Notes: generated by a model from the sequence alone, not told the origin. A stretch of DNA of 64,000 bases from an uncultured Clostridia bacterium (GCA_934486735.1 CAKSQL010000009.1:18046-82045); one strand, 5' to 3'. Positions 55,301-62,673 are shown, numbered from the stretch's first letter. Numbers and translations are program-made.

Positions 55301-55845
55301 TGATAAAGCACATCGCCCTTGGTTATATGCATCTCAGTCACCTTATACGACTGCCGTCCCACCGGCGGATTGCCGTTGGAGCATGTATTGTCAAATGTCC
55401 ACTTGGTTTCATGTGCGTTATCATCTGTCAAAATCTCATCATTCTTTAAAAGCGTTGCAATCACATCGCCGCCACTCGGATTCGGACCGTTTCGATAAAC
55501 TGTATTGTCCTGCTCGGTTAAAGTCACAGTTCCGCTATAGGGCGCTTCCCATGCAAGAATTGCCGGCGTGCCGTAGCCCGGGACTATAAAATGCTCGTTT
55601 ATCTGTGCTCCGCCGTTTCCGGTGAAGCTGCTGCCGCCCCAACTCATCTCTTTATACTCGCCGTTGCTTGTTTCGTACATATAATACCAGCCGTCATAGC
55701 CCTGTTCGCCCTTGCATGCGCTGAATGCGTCCGTCTTTTTGTACACCGGCAGCTCATCCGCCGCATATGTCACAGGAATAATCTGCAAGGTCATGGCTGC
55801 CGCCATCATCACGCTTAAACATTTTTTAAAACAACGTAACTTCAA
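52366..55845 (-). CDS. Giant secreted protein with four DGWYY/IYWKP modules and Pro/Thr linkers (cluster B)
   Basis: A 1159-residue exported protein. Signal peptide, modules at ~32-206, ~251-422, ~458-630 and a diverged fourth at ~885-1060, with a GLUG-like region at ~645-850. Modules 1, 2 and 3 are joined by Thr/Pro/Ser-rich linkers (PTATPTPSTPSPSPTATPTP and similar), the kind of flexible spacer seen in cellulases and cell-surface adhesins. Modules 1 and 2 are nearly identical in DNA. Each of modules 1-3 has GYDGWYY near its start and IYWKPIITYT or a close variant at its end. The start codon is TTG 55845 with GAGGTG 7 nt upstream. Probable multivalent glycan binder or structural surface protein. 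Confidence 0.84.
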   Translation of the reverse strand: MKLRCFKKCLSVMMAAAMTLQIIPVTYAADELPVYKKTDAFSACKGEQGYDGWYYMYETSNGEYKEMSWGGSSFTGNGGAQINEHFIVPGYGTPAILAWEAPYSGTVTLTEQDNTVYRNGPNPSGGDVIATLLKNDEILTDDNAHETKWTFDNTCSNGNPPVGRQSYKVTEMHITKGDVLYHKVDCGTNNTGSAIYWKPIITYTAVDSEQPEESPKPTDTPSPTATPTPSTPSPSPTATPTPAPSEEPKKTEYKKTDAFSACKGEQGYDGWYYMYETSSGEYKEMSWGGSSFTGNGGAQINEHFIVPGYGTPAILAWEAPYSGTVTLTELHNVYRDGPNAGGGDVTATLMLNDKVLTDTNGNKTQWVYDNTCYNGKGNQQYKVTELRITKGDILYHKTDCGTNNTGSAIYWKPIITYTQIDAVQPTPTPKPTATPTPSTPTPKPTPTPTPSEKPEEKKSVYKKVDAFSECNGQQGYDGWYYYSKNSSTQALTELPWNGNSFAKGGNAINTHFIQPGYNTPTVLAWKAPYSGIVTLSLTSNTMYRSAANPKGGDTVATLRLNDTIVKQNNGNDARWVFDNTCKNGVGNQNYTITGVQIKKGDVLYHEVDCGENNTSADVFWKPIITYTYFEPYRLEGDGSEENPYLIDSAEGLNAVAEAVKTADGAVYSKFTEDVKASRNTTLIEKYTGVINGNNHVLTLYGKPLIEKAAGEVRINNLIIDGQVSGKENIAAFIGCTDEENEDSVIIANCGNAATVSASDDNAAGFVGWVSDNYTITVKNSFNYGAVTSAGSGADPFANVSIFGECDYQKCYYLKDGTKANGSSAVNPSVSIARTADEFAGGAVTYELGNVFGQKLTDPKDKYPVFKTSDNGVYRKGNVYTNTLIDPSELKFSMQSSFSSDGKQGVDGWYYLKFDSKKQEYAEMPWQNNCYGMKDGSGNLMSFVTKQGIMQPTLDVCVGWKAPMAGKVRLTTGTKIFKASKGADVTVEIITRGQTCWSAEIPGGQTKPEDGAAHDIVVDVGCGDMIYFAVSAKSSTSAAILWTPQVEYVQTVKFTAADKQITDMSQLKDGDRIECMFYDDGSLEKKSNAYLAIYDENGTMMKISEPASVGGASTGSGAMLSFDADFAAEDYKNWELRLMIVNGDGKNINPIIKHDLYGVK
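54585..55752 (-). repeat. Tandem module copies 1 and 2 of the 1159-residue protein
   Basis: About 55227-55752 and about 54585-55094 encode modules of ~170 residues that match over most of their length at DNA level, for example the stretches around 54900-55080 and 55560-55740. Between them lies a low-complexity GGTGTCGC/GGCGACGG-type stretch (55110-55215) coding for the Thr/Pro linker. Confidence 0.8.
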
Positions 55846-55856
55846 TATTATTCACC

Positions 55857-58547
55857 TCATTCAAAAACCACTGCTATTCTTGTCTTGCCGCTCGTATTAA
55901 CAGCCGCAAAAACCTTGTTGCCCATTTCTATCTCGTCAAAATCAATCGGAATATATTGCTTTCCTGTCCATTTATATACCGCCGTGTCGGTGCTTCCTAT
56001 ATATTTGCATCCGCTCGAGACAGGTCCTTTGTATACGCCCGGCTGTCCGCTCACAATAATATTTGATGCCGAAACAAACATCGTCTGCCCGAAAATACAT
56101 TTCTGATTTTCGTTTTTGGGTTCGAAATCCAGTACAACCGGCGAATAGAAAGTACTGTCACCGGCAGAGTGCTGTATCCACATGTCATCGCATCTGCCCA
56201 GATTATCCCAGTGCACCTGAACAACATCTCCCCGTTTTACCGGACGGACATTTTTCATATTATAATTTTTAATTCCTTTTTCCTCATCAACAATAGCCAC
56301 CTTGGCATTGATTGCCGATGCCTCGGACAGCTTGATATTTCTCAGGTTACCCGACTCGCCGTAGCCTTGAATAATGTAGTTTATCTCTCCGTCGTCGTCA
56401 ATAAACTCATCAACCTTATTGACCGCCACAAGCTCATGGCTCGCTCCGATAAGATTCGCGCCCAGTCCGTATCTTATCAGAATATATTTAACTCCTCCGC
56501 TCTCACTGACATCGTACAGCGACACCGAGTATTCGTGCTTGTTTGTGATATATCCTGCCGGCAGAACCCAAAGAACTCCCCTGTTCTGCATTATCTCATC
56601 ATATTTCACATCGTCCTTGGCAGTATCGGGTATATAGAAAATCTTCGCATCCGGCTCGACAAAATATTTATCGTCGAGAATCCTGTCATGATTGCTTGTC
56701 ATCGAGCGCTGATCGTCCATCGAAAATACCTGCGCGTCATAGCCTGTTTTCGGCAAAACTATCTCTGTAAGTTCTCCGTTTATTTCGCTGTACTTCACAA
56801 GCTGAGGCGTATTGAGCTTTACCTTTATTTCATCGCTCATTTTAGTCAGCTTAACTTTCTTGGAATTAATTTTCACCGCTTCCTTAACAACGTACCTCTT
56901 TAATTCCCTATTTTCGTTATACAGCTTAACAATCAGAATCGGCTCGCCGTCATCGCCCTCGCACACCTTTCCGTCTATCAAAAAGGCGACAGAGCCTCCC
57001 TCGGCATTGCAGTCGGCAAAGGCTATATTTCCTCTTGCGTCAAAGTAGAACGTTCCCGAGACCTTTGGCTCCATTGCATGAATCTTGTTTTTCGATTCAA
57101 GCTCGCAGCAATATGTACCCAGCACATATTCCTTTTCACCCATTATAACATAGGTCTTATTTTCCTTTGTGTCCCGCCGAACCGACTGAATCTCGCCCTG
57201 CATAAACTCTCTGCTTATCAAAATCCTTACGGCTTTTTCGCCGTCCTCGTTTTCTGATATTGCCAAAAGCAGCACATCACCGGGGTTTATGCCGTCAAGC
57301 TTTTCGGCATTTCCGTCCCGATATATGCGATAATAGCTGTCCTCAAGCTTTAACGGACTTTCGTCAAAGCGGAACATGAGTTTTTCCTCTTCAATATCCG
57401 TCGAATATACCACTCGTGTTATGTACTCGGTAATGATAACAACATCGTACACTCCGTCGTCGTTGTTGTCGATAAGCTTCACATCGGCATTGTCAAGCTC
57501 GGTCAATCTTTCGATTTTCACGCCGTTTACGTTGCTGACCGCCTTACCGTTGTAAATTATATCGTAGGTTGCCGATATTTTTGCTACTCTTTCGCGGTCC
57601 TTTGCATCGTAATAATGTACTTCGGCATCGTCCGCGCTTACAATATCCTCATCCGTCACAGTAACCGTCTTATTCTTTTTGCTTTCATGAACATAAACAA
57701 GACTTCCTGTCAGCTCGTCTTTCGGTATCTGCACGTAGCATTCCACACTGCATCCCAAATAATCGTCTGCCAGACGGTTGTTATCATAATATACCGTCTC
57801 GCCGACCATGACAAGACCCCTGCCGAGACCCTCATCACGGTTGAGCGCCGTGGCTTCGTTTTTTGTTATGATACCGCTTGCTCTGTAAATATTTCTTTTC
57901 TCTGTCAGAAACGTGTATCCCGGAACAGTCTTAAACTGTATATTTCCTCCGGCTGCGCCGTTAAGTTCCAGTACCTCGGCATGAAGTGCTTCATATATTA
58001 TATTCGCCACATCTATACGCCTTGCCGCACTGTTGTTGACAGCTATTTTCCCGTTAATCAAGCCGAGCATTTTTCCGATCTCGACATAGCCGTTCGGGAA
58101 ACCGCCGCGTGCCTTTGCCGCTTCTTCGCCGCCCAAAGCCGCAACAAATATCTTGATAAGCTGCATATTTGTCACATAATCGTCGGGTCCGAAACGTCCG
58201 TCGCCGTAGCCTGACAAATATCCGCTGCGGACAGCCGTCTCGATATACGGACGGTCGGTATCGTTCACGTCGGTAAAGTGCGGAGTTTCATCGGAAACCG
58301 CCTCCATATCAAACATCTTGCAGATAATTTCCGCAACATTACTTCTTTTAACGGGCATATCGTCCCAGAAAAATCCCGTATCGGAATCGATTTCCATAAG
58401 CCCGAGCGCCTCCAAAAGTCCGACCTTTTCAGTATCCGAACTGTCTGTTACATACTCATCATTTTTCGCAGCAACAGTAAACGGAGTAATTGCCATGGGA
58501 ATTACAAGTAAAAGTGCCGTAAAAAATGACAGTAATCTGTACTTCAT
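55857..58547 (-). CDS. Large secreted SLH-domain protein (cluster B)
   Basis: An 896-residue exported protein: signal peptide (MKYRLLSFFTALLLVIPMAI), SLH-type repeats at ~40-200 (VGLLEALGLMEIDSD, RSNVAEIICKMFDM, YIETAVRSGYLSGYGDGRFG, VTNMQLIKIFVAALGG, RIDVANIIYEALHAE) and ~690 residues of beta-rich, acidic sequence without a known motif. It is a paralogue in layout of the 847-residue SLH protein of cluster A at 21776-24319. Wall-bound S-layer-like or scaffold role is likely. AGGAGGAT precedes the start. The gap to the upstream SLH gene is 34 bp. Confidence 0.82.
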   Translation of the reverse strand: MKYRLLSFFTALLLVIPMAITPFTVAAKNDEYVTDSSDTEKVGLLEALGLMEIDSDTGFFWDDMPVKRSNVAEIICKMFDMEAVSDETPHFTDVNDTDRPYIETAVRSGYLSGYGDGRFGPDDYVTNMQLIKIFVAALGGEEAAKARGGFPNGYVEIGKMLGLINGKIAVNNSAARRIDVANIIYEALHAEVLELNGAAGGNIQFKTVPGYTFLTEKRNIYRASGIITKNEATALNRDEGLGRGLVMVGETVYYDNNRLADDYLGCSVECYVQIPKDELTGSLVYVHESKKNKTVTVTDEDIVSADDAEVHYYDAKDRERVAKISATYDIIYNGKAVSNVNGVKIERLTELDNADVKLIDNNDDGVYDVVIITEYITRVVYSTDIEEEKLMFRFDESPLKLEDSYYRIYRDGNAEKLDGINPGDVLLLAISENEDGEKAVRILISREFMQGEIQSVRRDTKENKTYVIMGEKEYVLGTYCCELESKNKIHAMEPKVSGTFYFDARGNIAFADCNAEGGSVAFLIDGKVCEGDDGEPILIVKLYNENRELKRYVVKEAVKINSKKVKLTKMSDEIKVKLNTPQLVKYSEINGELTEIVLPKTGYDAQVFSMDDQRSMTSNHDRILDDKYFVEPDAKIFYIPDTAKDDVKYDEIMQNRGVLWVLPAGYITNKHEYSVSLYDVSESGGVKYILIRYGLGANLIGASHELVAVNKVDEFIDDDGEINYIIQGYGESGNLRNIKLSEASAINAKVAIVDEEKGIKNYNMKNVRPVKRGDVVQVHWDNLGRCDDMWIQHSAGDSTFYSPVVLDFEPKNENQKCIFGQTMFVSASNIIVSGQPGVYKGPVSSGCKYIGSTDTAVYKWTGKQYIPIDFDEIEMGNKVFAAVNTSGKTRIAVVFE

Positions 58548-58581
58548 ATATTATATCCTCCTGATTTATATATTTTTAGAG

Positions 58582-60351
58582 CTATGCAGGCAGCTTTGCC
58601 ATGCATCTGTATACTATTACCGCTGCTTCGGCGCGCTTTGCATTTGCTTTCGGCTGAAATTCGTCATTGCCCATACCGCTTATAATTCCGTTGCCTGAAA
58701 GTACCGATACAGGCTGCTTTGCATACTCGGAAATATCGCCCTCATCCGCAAAGCTCTTGCCCTCGGCAGACATTTCAACGCCCGCCCTTTCCATCGCTCT
58801 GTATATGATTGCCGCCATATCCTCTCTTGTTATGCAAAGACCCGTTCCGAATCTTGTGTCGGATATACCGCTGATAACTCCCAGTTCCACAGCGCGCGAA
58901 ACATACGGCGCAAACCAATCCGACCCGTTTACATCTTCAAAGCCTGCGTTGGTATCGCTTGTACCCAATCCGAACGCGCTGCAAACCAGTTTTACAAATT
59001 CTTCACGGGTTATGCTCCTGCCCGGTTCAAAGCTCTCGGGAGATATTCCGCTTACAATTCCTCTTGCGGCAAGCTTTTCGATTGCATCGGATGCCCATTC
59101 GTAGCCTGCAAGGTCTCCGAATTTATTCTTGCTATCCGACGAATTGTTTTTGCCGGTTTGATTCAGCTCCACGCTCACGCTCGTGCCCGAGCTGCTTCCT
59201 CGGCTCGAACCGCCGCCTCCGCCTGAGCTGCCGCCCGTTGCGGCTCCGTTTCCTCCGCCTGCGCTTGTGCCGCCGACCTTCGCCGCTTTTGTCAAAGCCG
59301 CGTCCACCGCTTCGATAAGCTTGTCGGTTTGGGTGAAGCCGGTTTTCTCCGCTTGTTGTCTGATATCACTCATAGCTGCGTCCAAAATCTTTATCCTTGT
59401 CTCATTTTTGAGTTTGCTCATATCATTTTCCAGGATATCTGTATTTGACAAAAGCAAATCATTCAGTTCCATGTAATGAGTTGTATTCACGAATCTTAAA
59501 AGCATGCTTCTTCTTATTGCCTTATAAAATTCCAAATAACTTTCAAAGCCGTCCTTCGGCATATTTGCGTAAACATTTTCGGCAATCCATTTCTGCGATT
59601 CCGCGCTGAGATTGCTGTAACGCTCGCTTTCGGTCACATTGTTCTTTCTGATACGCAGCTCCTTTGCCTCAGAATCAAAACCGAGTATAATGCTCCTCAT
59701 CCCGGCAGAATCGGCACTCCCTGCCAGAATCGAATAAATCGATCCGTTTGCCGTTTCAACCACATTGTCCGCCGTTGCCGACGCTTTATATGCATTTGCG
59801 GAAGTATTAATTTTCTGCTTTGCCGCCGCGTTCTGCGCATTGTACAAATCGAGTCTCACGCCCATATTGTCATATATCTTCACACCCTCGGCATCCGTTG
59901 CCATGAACTCCAGCATACCTTGGCTGCTTGCTTTCATTTTATTTACATTCTCGATTTTCTTTGTGTCATTGAAATATGTAAGCTCAAATTCTTCTGCCGG
60001 ATTCTCATCGTCAGCCTGAAACAAAACTTCCATATCAAACAAATCGGCAGTCTTTTCCTCATCATAAAATTTTACGCTGTCTGCAAATGTGCCGTCCTTG
60101 TCCGGTTCGATAACTCTCATATATCTGATGTCCGATGGATTGTCCTTGTTCCTTGCCATCACCGTCACCGGCTGTACTTCTCCCTCCGCAGTCATTCCCG
60201 CATACGACAGCGTCTTATCCTTTATCTTGCATTCCGAAACGCTCAGCCGAGTACCGGCAGCATCGCCCGCCGTCTGAAACGCAGGCAGGCTCAAAAACGC
60301 AATCGACATAGCTATAACAGAGGTTATGGTCTTGTTTCTTAATGCGTTCAT
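58582..60351 (-). CDS. Secreted protein with three C-terminal SLH domains (cluster B)
   Basis: A 589-residue protein, first gene of cluster B. ATG 60351 is preferred (AAGGAGAG upstream, and a signal peptide MNALRNKTITSVIAMSIAFL follows); the frame continues to 60387 without a ribosome site. Order: N-terminal beta domain, helical middle, a Gly/Ser linker (~370-400) and three SLH domains (~417-589; FEPGRSITREEFVKLVC, TGLCITREDMAAIIY, FQPKANAKRAEAAVIVY). It mirrors the 546-residue cluster A protein. A promoter with a palindrome at its -10 lies just upstream, inside the element's right end. Confidence 0.9.
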   Translation of the reverse strand: MNALRNKTITSVIAMSIAFLSLPAFQTAGDAAGTRLSVSECKIKDKTLSYAGMTAEGEVQPVTVMARNKDNPSDIRYMRVIEPDKDGTFADSVKFYDEEKTADLFDMEVLFQADDENPAEEFELTYFNDTKKIENVNKMKASSQGMLEFMATDAEGVKIYDNMGVRLDLYNAQNAAAKQKINTSANAYKASATADNVVETANGSIYSILAGSADSAGMRSIILGFDSEAKELRIRKNNVTESERYSNLSAESQKWIAENVYANMPKDGFESYLEFYKAIRRSMLLRFVNTTHYMELNDLLLSNTDILENDMSKLKNETRIKILDAAMSDIRQQAEKTGFTQTDKLIEAVDAALTKAAKVGGTSAGGGNGAATGGSSGGGGGSSRGSSSGTSVSVELNQTGKNNSSDSKNKFGDLAGYEWASDAIEKLAARGIVSGISPESFEPGRSITREEFVKLVCSAFGLGTSDTNAGFEDVNGSDWFAPYVSRAVELGVISGISDTRFGTGLCITREDMAAIIYRAMERAGVEMSAEGKSFADEGDISEYAKQPVSVLSGNGIISGMGNDEFQPKANAKRAEAAVIVYRCMAKLPA

Positions 60352-60411
60352 CTTAACTCTCCTTTTCATTTTTGATATATCCGCCAAATAAGAATTTATA
60401 TTTCCATATTA

Positions 60412-60440
60412 ATTATAACATGTTATACAAATCAACGCAA
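60412..60440 (-). promoter_or_regulatory. Promoter of cluster B with palindrome over the -10
   Basis: TTGCGT (60440-60435), 17 bp, TATAAT (60417-60412). The perfect 14-bp palindrome TATAACATGTTATA (60414-60427) overlaps the -10 and could be an operator. It lies about 100 bp inside the right attachment site, so the promoter travels with the element. Confidence 0.55.
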
Positions 60441-60525
60441 CCGACAAAAATATGGTTTTTAGGGGGTAAATTATAAGATGAATAAACCGGGGCATAAAAA
60501 CTTGTGAAAGCCGGGCATAATCGGC

Positions 60526-60550
60526 TAAGCTTTTGCGGTTCGGTCCGCCG
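60526..60550 (+). other. Right attachment site of the element
   Basis: Arm TAAGCTTTTGCGG (60526-60538) running into core GTTCGGTCC (60538-60546), the partner of 36451-36478. On the minus strand the outer flank codes for Leu-Val-Tyr-Gly-Gly just before the core, in the frame of cotJC, but an in-frame stop lies about 15 codons further out. Confidence 0.7.
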
Positions 60551-60619
60551 TACACCAAATGTTTGAGTAAAGTGGAAAAAATGGCGGCTATTTATTCTAA
60601 AAAACTTAGTAATCATCAG

Positions 60620-60644
60620 GCATAGGAGCATATCCTATGCTTTT
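60620..60644 (+). terminator. Hairpin GCATAGGA/TCCTATGC with T-run
   Basis: An 8-bp perfect stem with a 5-nt loop followed by TTTT in the plus direction. No plus-strand gene ends here, so it may be a leftover of the original locus or act on readthrough. Otherwise 60551-60700 shows no recognisable gene. Confidence 0.4.
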
Positions 60645-60702
60645 GTGTTTATAACAGATTGGATTGCAATTCGCAAAAATCGACATATATATTTTCGTTT
60701 AC

Positions 60703-60739
60703 TATACCAATTGTATTATTATGAAATTTATGGTATAAT
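60703..60739 (+). promoter_or_regulatory. Promoter of the RelA/SpoT-domain gene with inverted repeat
   Basis: TTGTAT (60711-60716), 17 bp, TATAAT (60734-60739). TATACCA (60703-60709) and TGGTATA (60731-60737) form an inverted repeat overlapping both elements, suggesting repression. Confidence 0.5.
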
Positions 60740-60775
60740 TAAAAATAATAGTTTGTAAAAAGTGAGCTGATAAAT

Positions 60776-61810
60776 ATGTTAGAAAATAATAGAAATGCTA
60801 TTTGGAATATGGAAATTGATTCATATAAAGAAGATTATTTAGAAGATTTTAGTGAAGATACACGAGTTGATTTTTTGTATTTACATTGCGAGGAACTTTA
60901 TGATGAAATCACGAACTTGAGAAAAGTATCTGAAAATATGTGGTCTGCTAATGCTTATGTTTTTGCGTTGCATGGCGAATCTGAAGAGTTGTTCAACTAT
61001 GCATGTGAAGGATTAAAAACTCATACAAAATTTATTACCAACTATTTTCATTCTTCGTGGGGCTTTGAAATAAGTATTCCAATATATGAAAATATGAGTA
61101 TATATGATGCTTATAATTACATTTTAGAAATTAGACAACTTGTAGTTGATGAGTGTTATTCAATAAAGAAGAAAACCTTGTCAACTTGTTGTAAAAAAAT
61201 CATAATCGACAAGTTGCCTATATACAGACGTGCTATGGATAAAGTTCTGTTAGAGTTATCAAATTTTAAAACAGATACGGAAGAGAATTCGCATAAAATC
61301 GTTGAAGTTGGTGGTCGAGTAAAAGAAATAGATAGTATTACCGAAAAAGTATATAGAAAGGATATAAGTCAACATGAAGTGTTTGAAAAGTTTGACGATA
61401 TTGCAGGAGTACGTTGTACTTGCGAATATTTAGACGATGTATACGATGTGCTATCATATATAGTTGAGAATCCTATGTTTAACGTTTTATCTATTGATGA
61501 TAAAATAAAAAGCAGTTCAGCACAAGGGTATAGAGGAATACATGTGATTGTAGATACTGAAATATATTACCAAAAGTGTTTACATAAAAATATCAAGGTG
61601 GAAATTCAACTAAGAACAGCATTTCAAAATGCGTGGTCTATGAAAACACATGAGTTGACCTATAAGAAAGAGCAAGTTTCGAAAGAAATAGTAGAGGCAA
61701 TGAAAAGACTTAGTGATACCTTAAATGAAGCTGACAAAACGGCGCTTGAAATAAAAGGTATGAAAGATGATGCAAAAGAAATAAATGTGGTAGAAGGAGA
61801 AAGCAAATGA
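60776..61810 (+). CDS. RelA/SpoT nucleotidyltransferase-domain protein
   Basis: A 344-residue protein with a C-terminal (p)ppGpp-synthetase-like domain (~175-335): GGRVKEIDSITEKVYRK, FDDIAGVRCTCEYLDDVYDV, SAQGYRGIHVIVDTE and KVEIQLRTAFQNAWSMKTHE. These match the G-loop, the DIAG-R motif, the GYR-IH motif and the EIQ-RT motif of the family, so the enzyme is probably active, making (p)ppGpp or pyrophosphorylating another nucleotide or tRNA. The N-terminal ~170 residues are unknown. There is no hydrolase domain. The gene is strongly AT-rich compared with its surroundings and overlaps an AAA ATPase gene by 4 bp, an arrangement typical of toxin-like or defence pairs. Confidence 0.85.
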   Translation: MLENNRNAIWNMEIDSYKEDYLEDFSEDTRVDFLYLHCEELYDEITNLRKVSENMWSANAYVFALHGESEELFNYACEGLKTHTKFITNYFHSSWGFEISIPIYENMSIYDAYNYILEIRQLVVDECYSIKKKTLSTCCKKIIIDKLPIYRRAMDKVLLELSNFKTDTEENSHKIVEVGGRVKEIDSITEKVYRKDISQHEVFEKFDDIAGVRCTCEYLDDVYDVLSYIVENPMFNVLSIDDKIKSSSAQGYRGIHVIVDTEIYYQKCLHKNIKVEIQLRTAFQNAWSMKTHELTYKKEQVSKEIVEAMKRLSDTLNEADKTALEIKGMKDDAKEINVVEGESK

Positions 61811-62517
61811 AAAAAGTAAGTGTATATTTTGAAAACTGCTATGGTATAAAAAAATTAGAACATGAATTTGATTTTAGTAAAAATCCATGCTGTTTAATTT
61901 ATGCTTCTAATGGTGTTATGAAAACATCATTCACTAAGACATTTAAAGCTTTATCTAGCGGCAAAAAGCCTTCAGATGAAGTGTTTAAAAGACCTACTAC
62001 TTGCAAAGTGTTAAAAGACGATGATGTAGAGATTAACAAAGAAGACGTATTTGTTGTTAGTAGTTACGAAGACGAATATATTTCTGCAAATACTGCAAAG
62101 TTAATAGTGAACAAATCATTAAAAGAAGAATACAATAATGAATTGAGTAAAATTAGTGCTCAAAAGGACTTATTTCTTGATCAAGTATCGGAATTTATGG
62201 TTGATATCGAAGAATTAGAAATGCATTTTGCAAAAATATTTGATAGACAACCTATTGATTTTTTAGATTGCCTGTATACTTTATGGAATAACTTTAAAGA
62301 TATTGATACAATATCACTACCATTTCATAAGATAAGCTATATTGATGTTGTAAATGACGACGTACAAAAATTTGTTTCTGAACCAAAGAATCTTGAACAA
62401 ATCAACGAATATAGTGAAAGATATAATGAGTTGTTATCAGCTTCTCCCATATTTAAGAGAGGTATTTTTAGCCATTATACTCTTGCCAAACGCATATTTC
62501 CGTTTTGTGCGATATAA
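61807..62517 (+). pseudogene. AAA ATPase (SMC/RecF-like) gene, truncated by recombinase DNA
   Basis: 236 codons encode the N-terminal part of an AAA-type ATPase: the start VYFENCYGIKKLEHEFDFSK and the unusual P-loop IYASNGVMKTSFTKTF (~32-47, Met in place of the second Gly). Coiled-coil-like sequence follows (~95-135). Full-length relatives are several hundred residues longer, so the signature and Walker B parts are missing. The last residues (after SHYT) are encoded by foreign sequence that is the antisense of a recombinase gene fragment. It overlaps the RelA/SpoT gene by 4 bp, and the two probably formed one functional unit before disruption. Confidence 0.78.
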
Positions 62518-62672
62518 TCATCGAGTATCATCTTTTGATTTTCGATGGAATTACCCTTGTTGTGGCTGTCCTCAACCGATAATCTGATATACTGTGCCGT
62601 TTTTATGTATATAGGCATATTTTCCGGCTTTGTCTGTGCAACAGTGATATTTTTTCTGCTTTTTCTTGCCAT
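62475..62672 (-). pseudogene. Serine recombinase, N-terminal fragment
   Basis: 65 codons from ATG 62672: a basic leader, then TAQYIRLSVEDSHNKGNSIE and QKMILDDYIAQ, the start of the resolvase domain of the large serine recombinases found in clostridial integrative elements (catalytic Ser in RLSVED). The frame stops at 62475 where the AAA ATPase sequence begins, so some 450 residues are missing. Its start is 2 bp beyond the stop of the next recombinase fragment, i.e. tandem recombinase genes. Confidence 0.75.
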
Positions 62673-62673
62673 A

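Larger units (their letters stand above)
36459..60545. mobile_element. Candidate 24-kb integrative (skin-like) element interrupting cotJC
   Basis: The segment runs between two sites sharing a 9-bp direct core, with perfect 13-bp inverted arms on its inner sides. If the ends are joined, the arms lie 6 nt on each side of a central GG, a symmetric attP. The outer sides join to a sequence that reads Val-Tyr-Gly-Gly-Pro-Asn-Gly-Glu-Leu in the cotJC frame. The serine recombinase gene lies about 50 bp inside the left end, as in known sporulation-interrupting elements. Cargo: recombinase, a 77-codon gene, an AraC regulator, a GH78-like enzyme, a MITE-like repeat and seven surface-protein genes. Beyond the right end only about 10 codons look compatible with cotJC before an in-frame stop, so the 5' half is decayed or displaced. 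Confidence 0.65.

Noticed and set aside
60413..60631. Minus-strand frame of 72 codons crossing the right attachment site
   Set aside because: It runs through the cluster B promoter, the site itself and a hairpin; no ribosome site and no family resemblance.
60600..60660. Minus-strand peptide end reading GYAPMPDDY before a stop
   Set aside because: It looks like a protein C-terminus but no longer frame with a start could be followed upstream; too short to call and not similar to any CotJ protein I know.
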